From Myxococcota bacterium (lineage in GTDB: Bacteria > Myxococcota_A > Polyangia > JAAYKL01), in contig JASJCT010000007.1 of the NCBI GenBank assembly GCA_030065855.1, positions 1 through 64,000 of the forward strand: a stretch of 64,000 nt of DNA, read 5' to 3'. Numbering within the stretch: the first letter of the stretch is position 1; each line of letters begins with the position of its first letter. The translations under genes and the position numbers were made by a program. Positions 45,407 through 54,099 of the stretch are shown here, piece after piece. The notes beneath the pieces were generated by a model that saw only the letters and a list, made by a program, of their open reading frames with translations, did no database searches and was not told the DNA's origin.

Positions 45407-47575
45407 ATGCTCAGTATCAAGCGAACCCAGGGACTTTTACTCGTCGCCGTCATTGTCGCTACAGGGTGCAGCGGGGCACGCCCAAAAGCCCTGGGCACAG
45501 CAGGACAGGCGCCAGCAGAAGCCTTTGAGCCCATTGCCATCCCAGATACAATGCCAAACGACGAAACAGGTATCTGGGAGAAAACCCTCTACCTGCTGCC
45601 GTATAAGCACCCTGACCGCCGAATCCTACGGGATCGGATCGTCACATCCATTGCCCAAGCATTCAAACGCCTTAAAGAAGACGCTGTGTCGGCTCGGCTC
45701 GCTCTGTTCGAGCGGGCGCTCGCGCTTCACCATCCAAGGGACTTCAATCCTGGCCGCATTGCACCGGACATGGCGCCTATGGCTTCTTGGATCGTTGGGG
45801 TTTTTGAACAGCGCGGGGATGAGGCAACCGTGCTCGCAAGCCTTCGGTTGCTGATGATGATCGACCCCAACGACACCACCAGCAAAGAAAAATACCTCGA
45901 TCTTTACGAGTGGTCAGCATCTGTGCGCCAGACCATCCCGCATCCCGTGGACCGGCACACCTCCCTGATCGACCTTTACCGTCGCATGGTTCAACTGGTT
46001 CCAGATAGGGAAGTCGTAGAGCATGTCGCAGAGCTATACGTCATGCGCCATCAGCTCATCACGTCTGATTTCCAGGGAAAATCCAAAAACCAAGTAGCCA
46101 ACATGCCCCCGCTTCAGATGCTGATGCAGGGCCGCATTCTCCAATCAGTTCCGATCGATTTGATCTACATTTTCTTTTTGGCCGGCGATCCAGCTGGTGC
46201 GCGCCCCTATTTAAATGACCTGGCCACCGAGGGTGGGCGCATTGTGGATTACCTGGCGTTGCTCGATCGCATCTTCCAGGGAATTGATGTGGCTGATAAC
46301 TACTTTACGTTAGCAAACCACTTGGCGCGGGTCGACACAAGGGCGAGCCTCAAAGCAGCCATCGCAGCCCGTGCTGCCGATCGGACAGATCCCCGCTTTC
46401 CCTTGTACATCGGCAGTCTGTACGATGACCTCGACCGACCGGAATGCGCGTTCGAATTTTACGTCGAAGCAGCGACGATAGCCCCTGATGAAGACGTCTA
46501 CATATCTGTTCTCGAAATGTTCCGCCGGTCCCTGCTCAAGGTCCACATGAAGGAGCTCGACGCTGCGACGGCACGTGCCATTGAATTGGGAGACGCCCTG
46601 ATCGATCAGGCCACTGAGCTGTTCCCCGGAGAGGGAAGCGATGTCAAACTGGTCGTGGCTTCAGTCCTCTACATGATGGGAGACATCGAATTCGACAACG
46701 GCGCAATCGATGCTTCCCGCCGCCACCTCGCTCGGTCATTTGAAGAGATGCCCAATGTGCGGGCGCTTATCAAGCTCTCAGAGGTTCACTACCTGCTCGG
46801 TGAATTCAATCGCGGGATCGAGGTCCTGGACGAGGCGCTCGGAACGCTCCCCGACGAACAACCCCTATCTGCCTTCTGGCAAGCTATCCTGCAAGAGACC
46901 CGGGGGGACCTGATGTTCGAGCTCGGTCTGACCAAAGACGCGAAAATGCGCTACAGCGACGCCCTCAAGCAATGGGATGTCGCGGATGTCGGGGCAGATC
47001 GAGCGCCCCTCGCAGCGATTCGACGGGGCATGATCCACGACAAACTGGGGAATTATCCAGCGTCGAGGGAGGCATTTCATATGGCGGTCCGTCTAGATCC
47101 GGATCGGGAGGCCACCTACGCACAGATTCTTTCGTTCCTCGTCATTCAGAGCCGACTCGATGATGCCAAGGCGTTTTATCGCTTGGCATATAACCAGGAT
47201 CAAATCGAAAATATTTGGAAAATATACTATTCGCTGTGGATCGAGGGCCTCTCTTTGAGAACCGAAAACAGCTCCTTCGATCTGGCCCAAGGCTATTTGA
47301 AACACAGCAACGGTGACACCTGGCAGGATAACTTGGCACAGTATTACTCGGGAAATATGCCCGTTGAGACACTTCGGGAAAAAGCAGCAAACGTGGGACA
47401 GCGCGTCGAAGTAGACTACTACGCCGCAGTGGTTGCCATGGCTGAGGGTAACATCGAACAGGCCCGGACCATGCTGAAACGGGTCATTGCATCCAAGCTC
47501 CTCGGTTACTATGAGTACCGCATGGCCAACGAGCTGCTGCGCCGGGATCCAGACCTCTCCGGTGCCCCGAAATAA
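45407..47575 (+). CDS. Large TPR-repeat lipoprotein
   Basis: The ATG at 45407 begins a signal peptide ending VATGCSG (lipobox). The following 700 residues are helical with many TPR-like pairs (for example LHHPRDFNPG..., VRALIKLSEVHYLLGEFNRGIEVLDEALGTLPDEQ, GMIHDKLGNYPASREAFHMAVRLDPDREATYAQIL). It probably scaffolds outer-membrane or periplasmic partners. Ribosome site weak. The phosphofructokinase gene follows after 34 bases and may be co-transcribed. Confidence 0.72.
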   Translation: MLSIKRTQGLLLVAVIVATGCSGARPKALGTAGQAPAEAFEPIAIPDTMPNDETGIWEKTLYLLPYKHPDRRILRDRIVTSIAQAFKRLKEDAVSARLALFERALALHHPRDFNPGRIAPDMAPMASWIVGVFEQRGDEATVLASLRLLMMIDPNDTTSKEKYLDLYEWSASVRQTIPHPVDRHTSLIDLYRRMVQLVPDREVVEHVAELYVMRHQLITSDFQGKSKNQVANMPPLQMLMQGRILQSVPIDLIYIFFLAGDPAGARPYLNDLATEGGRIVDYLALLDRIFQGIDVADNYFTLANHLARVDTRASLKAAIAARAADRTDPRFPLYIGSLYDDLDRPECAFEFYVEAATIAPDEDVYISVLEMFRRSLLKVHMKELDAATARAIELGDALIDQATELFPGEGSDVKLVVASVLYMMGDIEFDNGAIDASRRHLARSFEEMPNVRALIKLSEVHYLLGEFNRGIEVLDEALGTLPDEQPLSAFWQAILQETRGDLMFELGLTKDAKMRYSDALKQWDVADVGADRAPLAAIRRGMIHDKLGNYPASREAFHMAVRLDPDREATYAQILSFLVIQSRLDDAKAFYRLAYNQDQIENIWKIYYSLWIEGLSLRTENSSFDLAQGYLKHSNGDTWQDNLAQYYSGNMPVETLREKAANVGQRVEVDYYAAVVAMAEGNIEQARTMLKRVIASKLLGYYEYRMANELLRRDPDLSGAPK

Positions 47576-47609
47576 AAAGTTAGCAACTCGATCTAAGGGA
47601 GGTGCTGCA

Positions 47610-48902
47610 ATGCCGTTTCGATCATCACTCGCTCCGGTATCTGTGATTCGACCGTTCCACGACACCCATGTAAAGTTGGGCATACTACACTCCGGTGGTC
47701 CAGCTCCGGGTGGCAATCAAGTCCTCTACGCTGCGGCCCTACGCGCCAAAGATCACGGTTTGCCCATCATCGCGTTTCGACAGGGATATGAGCACTTGAT
47801 GAGCAAATCGTCCGTAGAAATCTTAAAGAACTGGTCGATGGAAATCGGCAAAGAAGAGATCCGCTACCTTAGGGATCAGGTCCCACTCGTTCCTGGAAGC
47901 TCGAGAGCCAACCCGGGCAAGGCCATACGAACCATCGATGACCTTAGCGATCCAAAGCGGACCGCGTCGCTCACCCGCGTGATAGAAAATCTGAACGAGA
48001 TGAACATCGGCGCACTTATCTCCATCGGCGGGGACGATACCATGCGCACGGCAAACCTGCTTCAGCTGCACCTGGACACCCTCAAGCAAAAGGGCGCGCC
48101 CATCGATGTATTCAAGGGGTTGGTTCACGTGCCAAAGACGATTGACAAGGACTACGTCGGCATTGATTACACGTTTGGCTTCATGTCAGCTGCAGACGCT
48201 ATTGGTGAGCGCGTCAAGGCACTGCACGACGATGCCAAGGCCACTGCGACGAGTGCCCAGCTCGTCTACCACATTGCCGAAATCATGGGCCGTTCAGCTG
48301 GATGGCTCTGCGCCGCAGCTTCGATCTACGGTCAGGCCACCTATGCCATCGTCCCCGAAGACTACGTGGACCGGGGATCGACGACCATAGAAGAGCTCGC
48401 CAACAATTGCGTCGATGTCATTCTCACGCGCAAGCGTCAGGGAAAAAACTACGGCGTCTTCACCATTGCCGAAGGCCTGGGGGATCTCATCCCCAATCAA
48501 GAAGCCAGCAAAGACGAGTACGGCCACACCCGATTCGACGAATTGGAACTGGCAGCCAGATTGAAACACGCCATCAAGAAAGAATATACGCGCCGGTCCG
48601 ACCTCAGCCTGAAGGTGCGATCCCGCACAATCGGGTACGATGTCCGCCAGATAAAACCCAATATCTTTGACGTGCTGCTCTGCCAACGGCTGGGCGTCTC
48701 CGCGGTCGATGCCATCTTGGAAAACAAACTCGGCAACATGATATCTGTAACCGGGGTTCTCAATCCCAAGCTGGTGCCCTTTAGTGAGCTGACCAATCCG
48801 GACGACTTGAAGGTGAGCAGCTGGACCATGGGGCAGAACGAGGGATTGTACAAGCTCATGCTATCGATGGAACAACCGTTTAAAGAAGATGTGGATAAAT
48901 AG
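47610..48902 (+). CDS. pfp: Pyrophosphate-dependent 6-phosphofructokinase-type enzyme
   Basis: GGGAGG precedes the ATG; 430 residues. LGILHSGGPAPGGNQ, ALISIGGDDTMRTA and HVPKTIDKDYVGIDYTFGFMSA are the phosphofructokinase motifs. Asp in GGDD and Lys in PKTIDKD are the marks of PPi rather than ATP use. It phosphorylates fructose 6-phosphate reversibly with pyrophosphate, complementing apgM in glycolysis. Convergent with the deacetylase gene with only three bases between stops. Confidence 0.88.
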   Translation: MPFRSSLAPVSVIRPFHDTHVKLGILHSGGPAPGGNQVLYAAALRAKDHGLPIIAFRQGYEHLMSKSSVEILKNWSMEIGKEEIRYLRDQVPLVPGSSRANPGKAIRTIDDLSDPKRTASLTRVIENLNEMNIGALISIGGDDTMRTANLLQLHLDTLKQKGAPIDVFKGLVHVPKTIDKDYVGIDYTFGFMSAADAIGERVKALHDDAKATATSAQLVYHIAEIMGRSAGWLCAAASIYGQATYAIVPEDYVDRGSTTIEELANNCVDVILTRKRQGKNYGVFTIAEGLGDLIPNQEASKDEYGHTRFDELELAARLKHAIKKEYTRRSDLSLKVRSRTIGYDVRQIKPNIFDVLLCQRLGVSAVDAILENKLGNMISVTGVLNPKLVPFSELTNPDDLKVSSWTMGQNEGLYKLMLSMEQPFKEDVDK

Positions 48903-48905
48903 CGC

Positions 48906-50018
48906 TCAAGGCTCTGAATTCGAATAGACCACCTGGGCCTTGTTAAGCTTTGTCTTATCTATCATCTCTTTCAGATGAAGGGGCACCGTCAAGGTCTTAA
49001 CGTCGCCATCGCTGATGTAACGCCGGTTGGGATAGCGGTCGAAATACCTCAGCCAAGCACGCAGCCCCAATCGCCCAGTACCTATCTCGCTAGCGCGAAC
49101 CCGGGGAACCGAATGGGGATTGAATGCAGTTGAAGCCGGTGCTGGGGCAGGCCCTGATCCCACGTTGAGCACAGCGGCATTCGCGTAGGCATACCCGTTC
49201 GTCAAGCCGGCAGACAAGAACCGCCACAGTGCGCGATGCCTGGGGCGCTGGCCATGACAGAGGGCCAAGGCGGCGACCCGGTAGGTCGGATGCTCGGTGA
49301 GCATCTTTTCTAGATATTGCGCCTGCTCGCCAATAACCCGCTGGATGCGCTCTGGGCGACTGTATTGGCTAAGGGATAAATTGTCGTGCCCAGTGGTGTG
49401 GTTGCCCACATCCATCCCCTTAGCAACCAAGTAATTTAATTTATATGAGATCCATTTGGATTGGCCAAACGGCACCTTGCCGTGCAAAAAAAACGTCGCT
49501 TCCAGGGGAAAATCCGGATGCTCTGCATGGAATTGTTCTAAAATCCCCACAGCTGATGTTGGATCCACTGTTGGTGCGCCATTCTCTTCGATGATTCTAA
49601 AATTATCGATCCGACCGTCGTCAAAAGTCAAAACCACCGGTGTGGTGCCCGCAGGAATGCTAACGCGGTTCTCAACGTAATCGAGAAGGCTGACGGGTCG
49701 ATATCCCTCTTTATAAAGCTCGACCAGATCGCTCTTAAAATTCTCCTGCGTGCGCGTCCAAGTGCGTTCCTTTTTACCAATGCGATGATACATTGCGACG
49801 AGGATCTGGCCGACCTCGTTGGGTGGCAACGTAGGGGATATCCCCTCAGCTGACAGCACAGCTTTTGCAGCAGTGCGAGCCTGATGACGCTGATGATCGG
49901 TCCCTGTCTCAGCCAAAACCACCCAGGCACCTGCGCACCAGAGGATGATCAGAACAGGCATCTTGAGAACCCGTGAGAAAGACAAAATAACGACCTCAGG
50001 ACAAAAAACCATAAACAA
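48906..50018 (-). CDS. Polysaccharide deacetylase (NodB-homology) protein, exported
   Basis: Up to 370 residues. The start is uncertain (ATG 50018 or ATG 49961); the latter begins the hydrophobic segment PVLIILWCAGAWVVLAE, a signal peptide or anchor. NodB motifs: VVLTFDDGRIDN with the Asp pair, and the metal ligands GNHTTGH. It probably removes N- or O-acetyl groups from a cell-wall or capsular polymer. The C-terminal 60 residues lie beyond the NodB fold. Confidence 0.85.
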   Translation of the reverse strand: MFMVFCPEVVILSFSRVLKMPVLIILWCAGAWVVLAETGTDHQRHQARTAAKAVLSAEGISPTLPPNEVGQILVAMYHRIGKKERTWTRTQENFKSDLVELYKEGYRPVSLLDYVENRVSIPAGTTPVVLTFDDGRIDNFRIIEENGAPTVDPTSAVGILEQFHAEHPDFPLEATFFLHGKVPFGQSKWISYKLNYLVAKGMDVGNHTTGHDNLSLSQYSRPERIQRVIGEQAQYLEKMLTEHPTYRVAALALCHGQRPRHRALWRFLSAGLTNGYAYANAAVLNVGSGPAPAPASTAFNPHSVPRVRASEIGTGRLGLRAWLRYFDRYPNRRYISDGDVKTLTVPLHLKEMIDKTKLNKAQVVYSNSEP

Positions 50019-50207
50019 TATAATAACATAGAAAAATAGCGCAATTAGATCAATTCATCTAAACGACAGGGCACGCCTAGCATTGCGACAGTGCTTCAGT
50101 CATGAATTGCCCATCAAAATATTGACAATTGCGGAATTTTCTCGCAGGGTTGCGTAGAAGGGATACGCAACGGCCGACTGTAAGCAACCGGCCTGCCCAA
50201 AAAAAAA

Positions 50208-50597
50208 ATGGCTCAAACCCGGCAACAACCACTACTTCTTATCGCTGATGACGACCCCGAACTGATGGGGATACTTGTCAAGCGCCTCCAAAATCTGGAC
50301 TGCGACATCATCACTGCCACAAACGGCATCACCGCACTAGAAAAGATACACCGGGAACGCCCAGATGTTGTCATTCTCGATGTCATGATGCCCCAAAAAA
50401 ATGGTTGGGAGGTCTGCAAGGCGATTCGACAGGACCCCGAGATCGCCAAAACAGGTGTGATTATGCTCACGGGTATTGGGGCCAGCCTGAACGAAATGAC
50501 TTCCCCGCTTTACGGAGCAGATGAATACTTGGATAAGCCGTTCAACTTTTCAGAGCTTATTTTCAAGATTAAGCGGCTACTGTCTGGCAAGCGTTGA
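50208..50597 (+). CDS. Single-domain response regulator (receiver)
   Basis: 129 residues with acidic pocket DDDPEL near 14-19, phosphoacceptor Asp in VVILDVMMP, Thr in MLTGIG and Lys in DEYLDKPFN. No output domain, so it acts by protein contact, as CheY or Spo0F do. No kinase gene is adjacent. The ATG follows an A-run without clear Shine-Dalgarno sequence. Confidence 0.9.
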   Translation: MAQTRQQPLLLIADDDPELMGILVKRLQNLDCDIITATNGITALEKIHRERPDVVILDVMMPQKNGWEVCKAIRQDPEIAKTGVIMLTGIGASLNEMTSPLYGADEYLDKPFNFSELIFKIKRLLSGKR

Positions 50598-50627
50598 GTC
50601 GTATTCAAGCCCAGTGAAACCTATCGT

Positions 50628-50767
50628 GTAAGAAACTCCCCCTTTGAAAAAGGGGGCAGCAGGAATTTCGTCAATATTCCCGAAGTGTTGAAAATTCCCT
50701 TAACCTCCTTTTTTCAAGGGGGAATTTGTCAACTTCACCCAACACAGTTCGTTTGACATGACACTAT
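50628..50767 (-). repeat. Dispersed element, copy D
   Basis: On the minus strand it starts TAGTGTCATGTCAAACGAA near 50767 and carries both GC-run arms (50636-50664 and 50693-50725). Here the leading TAG is not attached to a recognisable gene. Confidence 0.75.
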
Positions 50768-50826
50768 TTTAGTCAGCTCTGTATGAAATCAAAAATATCG
50801 CCTGGCGATACAAACACGAACAAAAA

Positions 50827-50876
50827 AACGGCGAACTCTGTGGATGTGGGGGGGCATCTGGGGCGAGTTCGCCGTT
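50827..50876. other. 12-bp perfect inverted repeat with G-rich loop
   Basis: AACGGCGAACTC (50827-50838) pairs with GAGTTCGCCGTT (50865-50876) around a 26-base loop containing a run of seven G. Flanking CAAAC.../...GTTTG extends the stem imperfectly. It could be a structured RNA, an origin-like or protein-binding site; there is no T-run for termination. Confidence 0.5.
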
Positions 50877-51315
50877 CGCGCTTGTTTGATAAGCAACCAT
50901 CGTGCCACGTTGAATTACAGAGACGCTCCGGGGTTCATTCAACTGATCCACAAACCTTTTGGGGCTGACTAAGGCCCCCTTGGTAGAGGGTCAATTTCTA
51001 TTGAGAGTAAATTTTTCTTTTCAAATATGAAAAATTCAATTTCATCATATAAATTTAAGTGGGTCGAATATTTTTCCTTCACCTATCCCCGATGGTTGCG
51101 TTTGCACTTACCAGCAACTGCGGGGAACATTCTTAAAAACCAGTGCGTTATATCATCGAAAACGGTCGACAGACCCGATGGGCATAAACAGGATTTATAA
51201 CGTCCTATCGCGATATGAATGGGATAGCCCCGTACCCTCTGTTCTGGACAGGTGGGGCAGGTTCGGCTACTCATATTTACTTAAGAAACGATAGCCTGTG
51301 GCGAGGTTTGATTTG

Positions 51316-52272
51316 ATGGAAAAGCTACTCACCAAGTATTTTTGGATACTGAATGTCGTTACCCTGGGCGCAGTGGCCTACTTGCTCTCGAGCGGTACTG
51401 GTGAGCTAATAGCAGAGAAAATCACATCGACCCTTCCGAAAATCGAGCAAAAGAAGACGCGCGCACCCAGACCGATGGCCAGCGCGTCAAGCACGTGGAG
51501 TATCCCGGATGGCAAAGATATCCTCGAGCGCAATATTTTTGACTCGACATTCGATCCCCTGGCTGTAGACGAGGCATTGTCCGAAGACATTGATCCCGAA
51601 GATATCCCCGACACGATTCCGGGGGACCTGCCCATTGTTCCGTGTACGGATGCGAACATCAAACTAATCGCCACCGTGGCTTCCAAGCGGCAGACCGATT
51701 GGTCCTTTGCATCAGTGTCTGAGGGCAAAGAGCAGCGGCTGTGTAGGGTAGGCGACGAAGTAGCCAACCGGACGGTCTCCGGGATTACCTGGCGCTATAT
51801 CTTTCTTCGGGGGCAGACTGACGAGTGTTTCATCGATTTATATGGAGATCAAAAAGCACTTAAAAATCCGCCAAAACCACCGCGGCGGCCCCCGCCCTCA
51901 AAAGCAAATCCCGACGAGGAGGACTTGGCGAATGGCATTCAAAATATCAGCGAAACTGAGAAGGTGGTCGACCGATCCGTGGTCGATAAGTTGCTATCCA
52001 ATCCGACCTCGTTTATCCGCTCTGTTCGGGTACGGCCCCACAGAAAAGACGGCAAAGTAGTGGGGTTCAAACTAAGACGCTTTCGTCCGAACAGCCCGCT
52101 GGCAATGCTCGGTGCAAAACGAGGGGATGTCATCCATTCCGTCAACGGCATCGACCTGACAAGTGTGGACAAGGCCCTGGGTGCATACCAATCCCTTAGA
52201 ACAGCGGGCAACCTCACCTTCTCGATCACGCGAAACGGCAAACCCACCGAGATAAATGTAAAAATCCGATAA
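51316..52272 (+). CDS. GspC-like type II secretion protein with PDZ domain
   Basis: ATG 51316 has GAGG nine bases upstream; the GTG at 51298 is less likely. 318 residues: one N-terminal span (YFWILNVVTLGAVAYLL), an RNIFDS-containing linker as in GspC, and a small beta domain (IKLIATVASKR, CRVGDEV) like the GspC homology region. A Pro-rich linker and a C-terminal PDZ domain (NSPLAMLGAKRGDVIHSVNGIDL) follow. GspC links inner-membrane platform and secretin. No other gsp gene is next to it. Confidence 0.8.
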   Translation: MEKLLTKYFWILNVVTLGAVAYLLSSGTGELIAEKITSTLPKIEQKKTRAPRPMASASSTWSIPDGKDILERNIFDSTFDPLAVDEALSEDIDPEDIPDTIPGDLPIVPCTDANIKLIATVASKRQTDWSFASVSEGKEQRLCRVGDEVANRTVSGITWRYIFLRGQTDECFIDLYGDQKALKNPPKPPRRPPPSKANPDEEDLANGIQNISETEKVVDRSVVDKLLSNPTSFIRSVRVRPHRKDGKVVGFKLRRFRPNSPLAMLGAKRGDVIHSVNGIDLTSVDKALGAYQSLRTAGNLTFSITRNGKPTEINVKIR

Positions 52273-52312
52273 TTAAACCCCATCTTACTTTTATCGGAGA
52301 TTCACTGCCGGA

Positions 52313-52343
52313 TTGACCCGTCAAAATATCAGTCCACTATAAT
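52313..52343 (+). promoter_or_regulatory. Sigma-70-like promoter for the SpoIIE-type gene
   Basis: TTGACC (52313-52318) and TATAAT (52338-52343) are separated by 19 bases; transcription would begin about 20 bases before the ATG at 52372. It is the closest match to the vegetative consensus I noticed in the window. Confidence 0.5.
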
Positions 52344-52371
52344 TGTATCGGCGTCATACCGGTGGGGAAGT

Positions 52372-53847
52372 ATGGCTGTAGGAATCATCAAAAAAATAAA
52401 TGCTTACTTTACTGAAAAGTACCAAGATCAGGACTTTGTCACACAGCAGAAAGTTCGTGTGGTTACTGCTGCAAGCTTAGCTATTATACCACCAGCGGTC
52501 ATACTGCTTTTGAATCAAATATTTATCGAAACAACTGATACAACAGATCCTGTTATCATAACTGGATCAGCTGCGCTTACCGCTATCGGCATACTTCTGG
52601 GTATCCGAAAAGGTCATTTTACAAAGGTTGCCCATATATTTCCTATTGCTGCTCTGGGAGCCGTATATGCTGTGATGATTTTTGATGAGGGAGGTATTGT
52701 CGAGCGTCTCGATACTGTTACCATGGCGGTAGGATTTTTATCATTTACTGCATTGGTAATCACAAAGCGCTCTGCTGGATTTCTGTTCTATTTCGGCTGC
52801 AGCATCATCGCATTTCTACTATGCACTTTTCATATTCAGAACGAACTTAATTTTCCAAAGTCCGTTATGGCTGAGTACATAGTAGATAGCCTCTTTGGGA
52901 TGGTTATGGTTGGTGTTACGTCTTATCTCGTATTTTCAATCGACAAGCGCGCGCTGGATAAGGCAACGTCGGCAACTAAGATTGCTGAAGGTGAAGCAGA
53001 AAAGAATCGGGAACTGAGTCGCACCCTTGAACTAAAAGTAAAAGATCGAACAAAGGATTTAAACGCAGCTGTAGAAAAACTCGAGGTGATGAATGCCCAG
53101 CTCACTGAGACCAGAGATGCCCTATGGGGCGAAATGCAAATCGCAAAAAAAATTCAAACGGTGCTGCTACCAGAACAAACGAAAATGGATGGATACGACA
53201 TTACAGCTTATATGAACACCGCTGATGACGTAGGCGGTGACTACTACGATGTCATTAACCACAATGGGTATGACTGGGTAGTCATCGGGGACGTATCAGG
53301 CCATGGCGTGCCAGCCGGGCTTGTCATGATGATGGTTCAAACGGCCATTCACGCCACGCTTAAGATGCATCCAGACTTACCTCCCAGTGCACTCTTAAAT
53401 GCAGTAAATAGAGCGGTTACTGAAAACATCCTACAAATGCGTGACAATAAGTATATGACCATGACTGTATTATCCGTCCAACACGATGGTACGATTCAAT
53501 TTTCCGGGTTGCATCAGGATATACTGGTGTATAGAGAAAACGCAAAACAGGTTGAGAAAATTGAAACGACAGGAATGTGGGTTGGTGTCGTTGATGAGAT
53601 TGATGGAATGGTAGTAGATGATGAAATGACGCTTCGTTCCGGCGACACGATGCTCCTGTTTACTGATGGACTAACAGAGGCATATGCGTTGGATGGTAAT
53701 ACTCTTTTCGGATCAGAGCGCGTTGTAGATATTTTGGCCCAATGCGGCGATCAACCAACAGAAACCATCAAAACTGAAATAACACAAGCGCTATCGACTT
53801 ATAGATGTCCTGATGACGTGACGTTCGTTCTCGTAAAAAAGCACTAG
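52372..53847 (+). CDS. Membrane SpoIIE/RsbU-type PP2C phosphatase
   Basis: 491 residues. About six membrane spans in the first 195 residues, a coiled coil at about 205-255, then the PP2C-like domain: QIAKKIQTVLLPEQ, TADDVGGDYYDV and IGDVSGHGVPAGL (metal ligands), LFTDGLTEA and a terminal RCPDDVTFVLVK. Such enzymes dephosphorylate anti-anti-sigma factors in partner-switching control. GGGGAAG precedes the ATG. Codon use is visibly AT-richer than the neighbours. Its 3' end abuts a broken copy of the gene at 57443, which suggests insertion from elsewhere. Confidence 0.88.
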   Translation: MAVGIIKKINAYFTEKYQDQDFVTQQKVRVVTAASLAIIPPAVILLLNQIFIETTDTTDPVIITGSAALTAIGILLGIRKGHFTKVAHIFPIAALGAVYAVMIFDEGGIVERLDTVTMAVGFLSFTALVITKRSAGFLFYFGCSIIAFLLCTFHIQNELNFPKSVMAEYIVDSLFGMVMVGVTSYLVFSIDKRALDKATSATKIAEGEAEKNRELSRTLELKVKDRTKDLNAAVEKLEVMNAQLTETRDALWGEMQIAKKIQTVLLPEQTKMDGYDITAYMNTADDVGGDYYDVINHNGYDWVVIGDVSGHGVPAGLVMMMVQTAIHATLKMHPDLPPSALLNAVNRAVTENILQMRDNKYMTMTVLSVQHDGTIQFSGLHQDILVYRENAKQVEKIETTGMWVGVVDEIDGMVVDDEMTLRSGDTMLLFTDGLTEAYALDGNTLFGSERVVDILAQCGDQPTETIKTEITQALSTYRCPDDVTFVLVKKH

Positions 53848-53848
53848 C

Positions 53849-54040
53849 CAGGTTCTCTACCTCGATATCCACCCGCTCTTTGTGATCGCAACCTGGGGCG
53901 CTGAAGCCCACGGCATACCTAAAAAAACCAACCCCAATCATCCCTAAAAACCCGGCCCACAAAAATTTTGGATTGAAACGTCTCATTTCGTTATTTTTCA
54001 TTGGACATTCCTTTTTAACTTTCCTAGGTTGTTTCCAACT
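53849..54040 (-). pseudogene. Truncated duplicate of the 5' end of the lipoprotein gene at 57443
   Basis: The minus-strand frame from 54001 encodes an N-terminus (FNPKFLWAGFLGMIGVGFF, then APGCDHKERVD) very similar to that of the gene at 57443. The nucleotide similarity also covers about 40 bases upstream of the start. It stops at about 53849, exactly next to the SpoIIE-type stop codon. The remaining domain of the parent gene is missing and the frame runs on into the phosphatase gene antisense. Signal peptide and lipobox remain, but it is unlikely to be functional. Confidence 0.75.
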
Positions 54041-54099
54041 GAATCTATAAATACTGTGGCTCAGGCCCGTTAGGCCGAGTCATTAGGAAAGGAGCAGCG

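Larger units (their letters stand above)
50598..51315. other. 718-bp region without a convincing gene
   Basis: It holds repeat copy D (50628-50767), a strong inverted repeat (50827-50876) and an AT-rich stretch at 50990-51080. The only frames are short, lack ribosome sites and look spurious. Confidence 0.6.

Noticed and set aside
50769-50951. Minus-strand 60-codon frame
   Set aside because: It consists mostly of the inverted repeat at 50827-50876, has no ribosome site and no recognisable domain.
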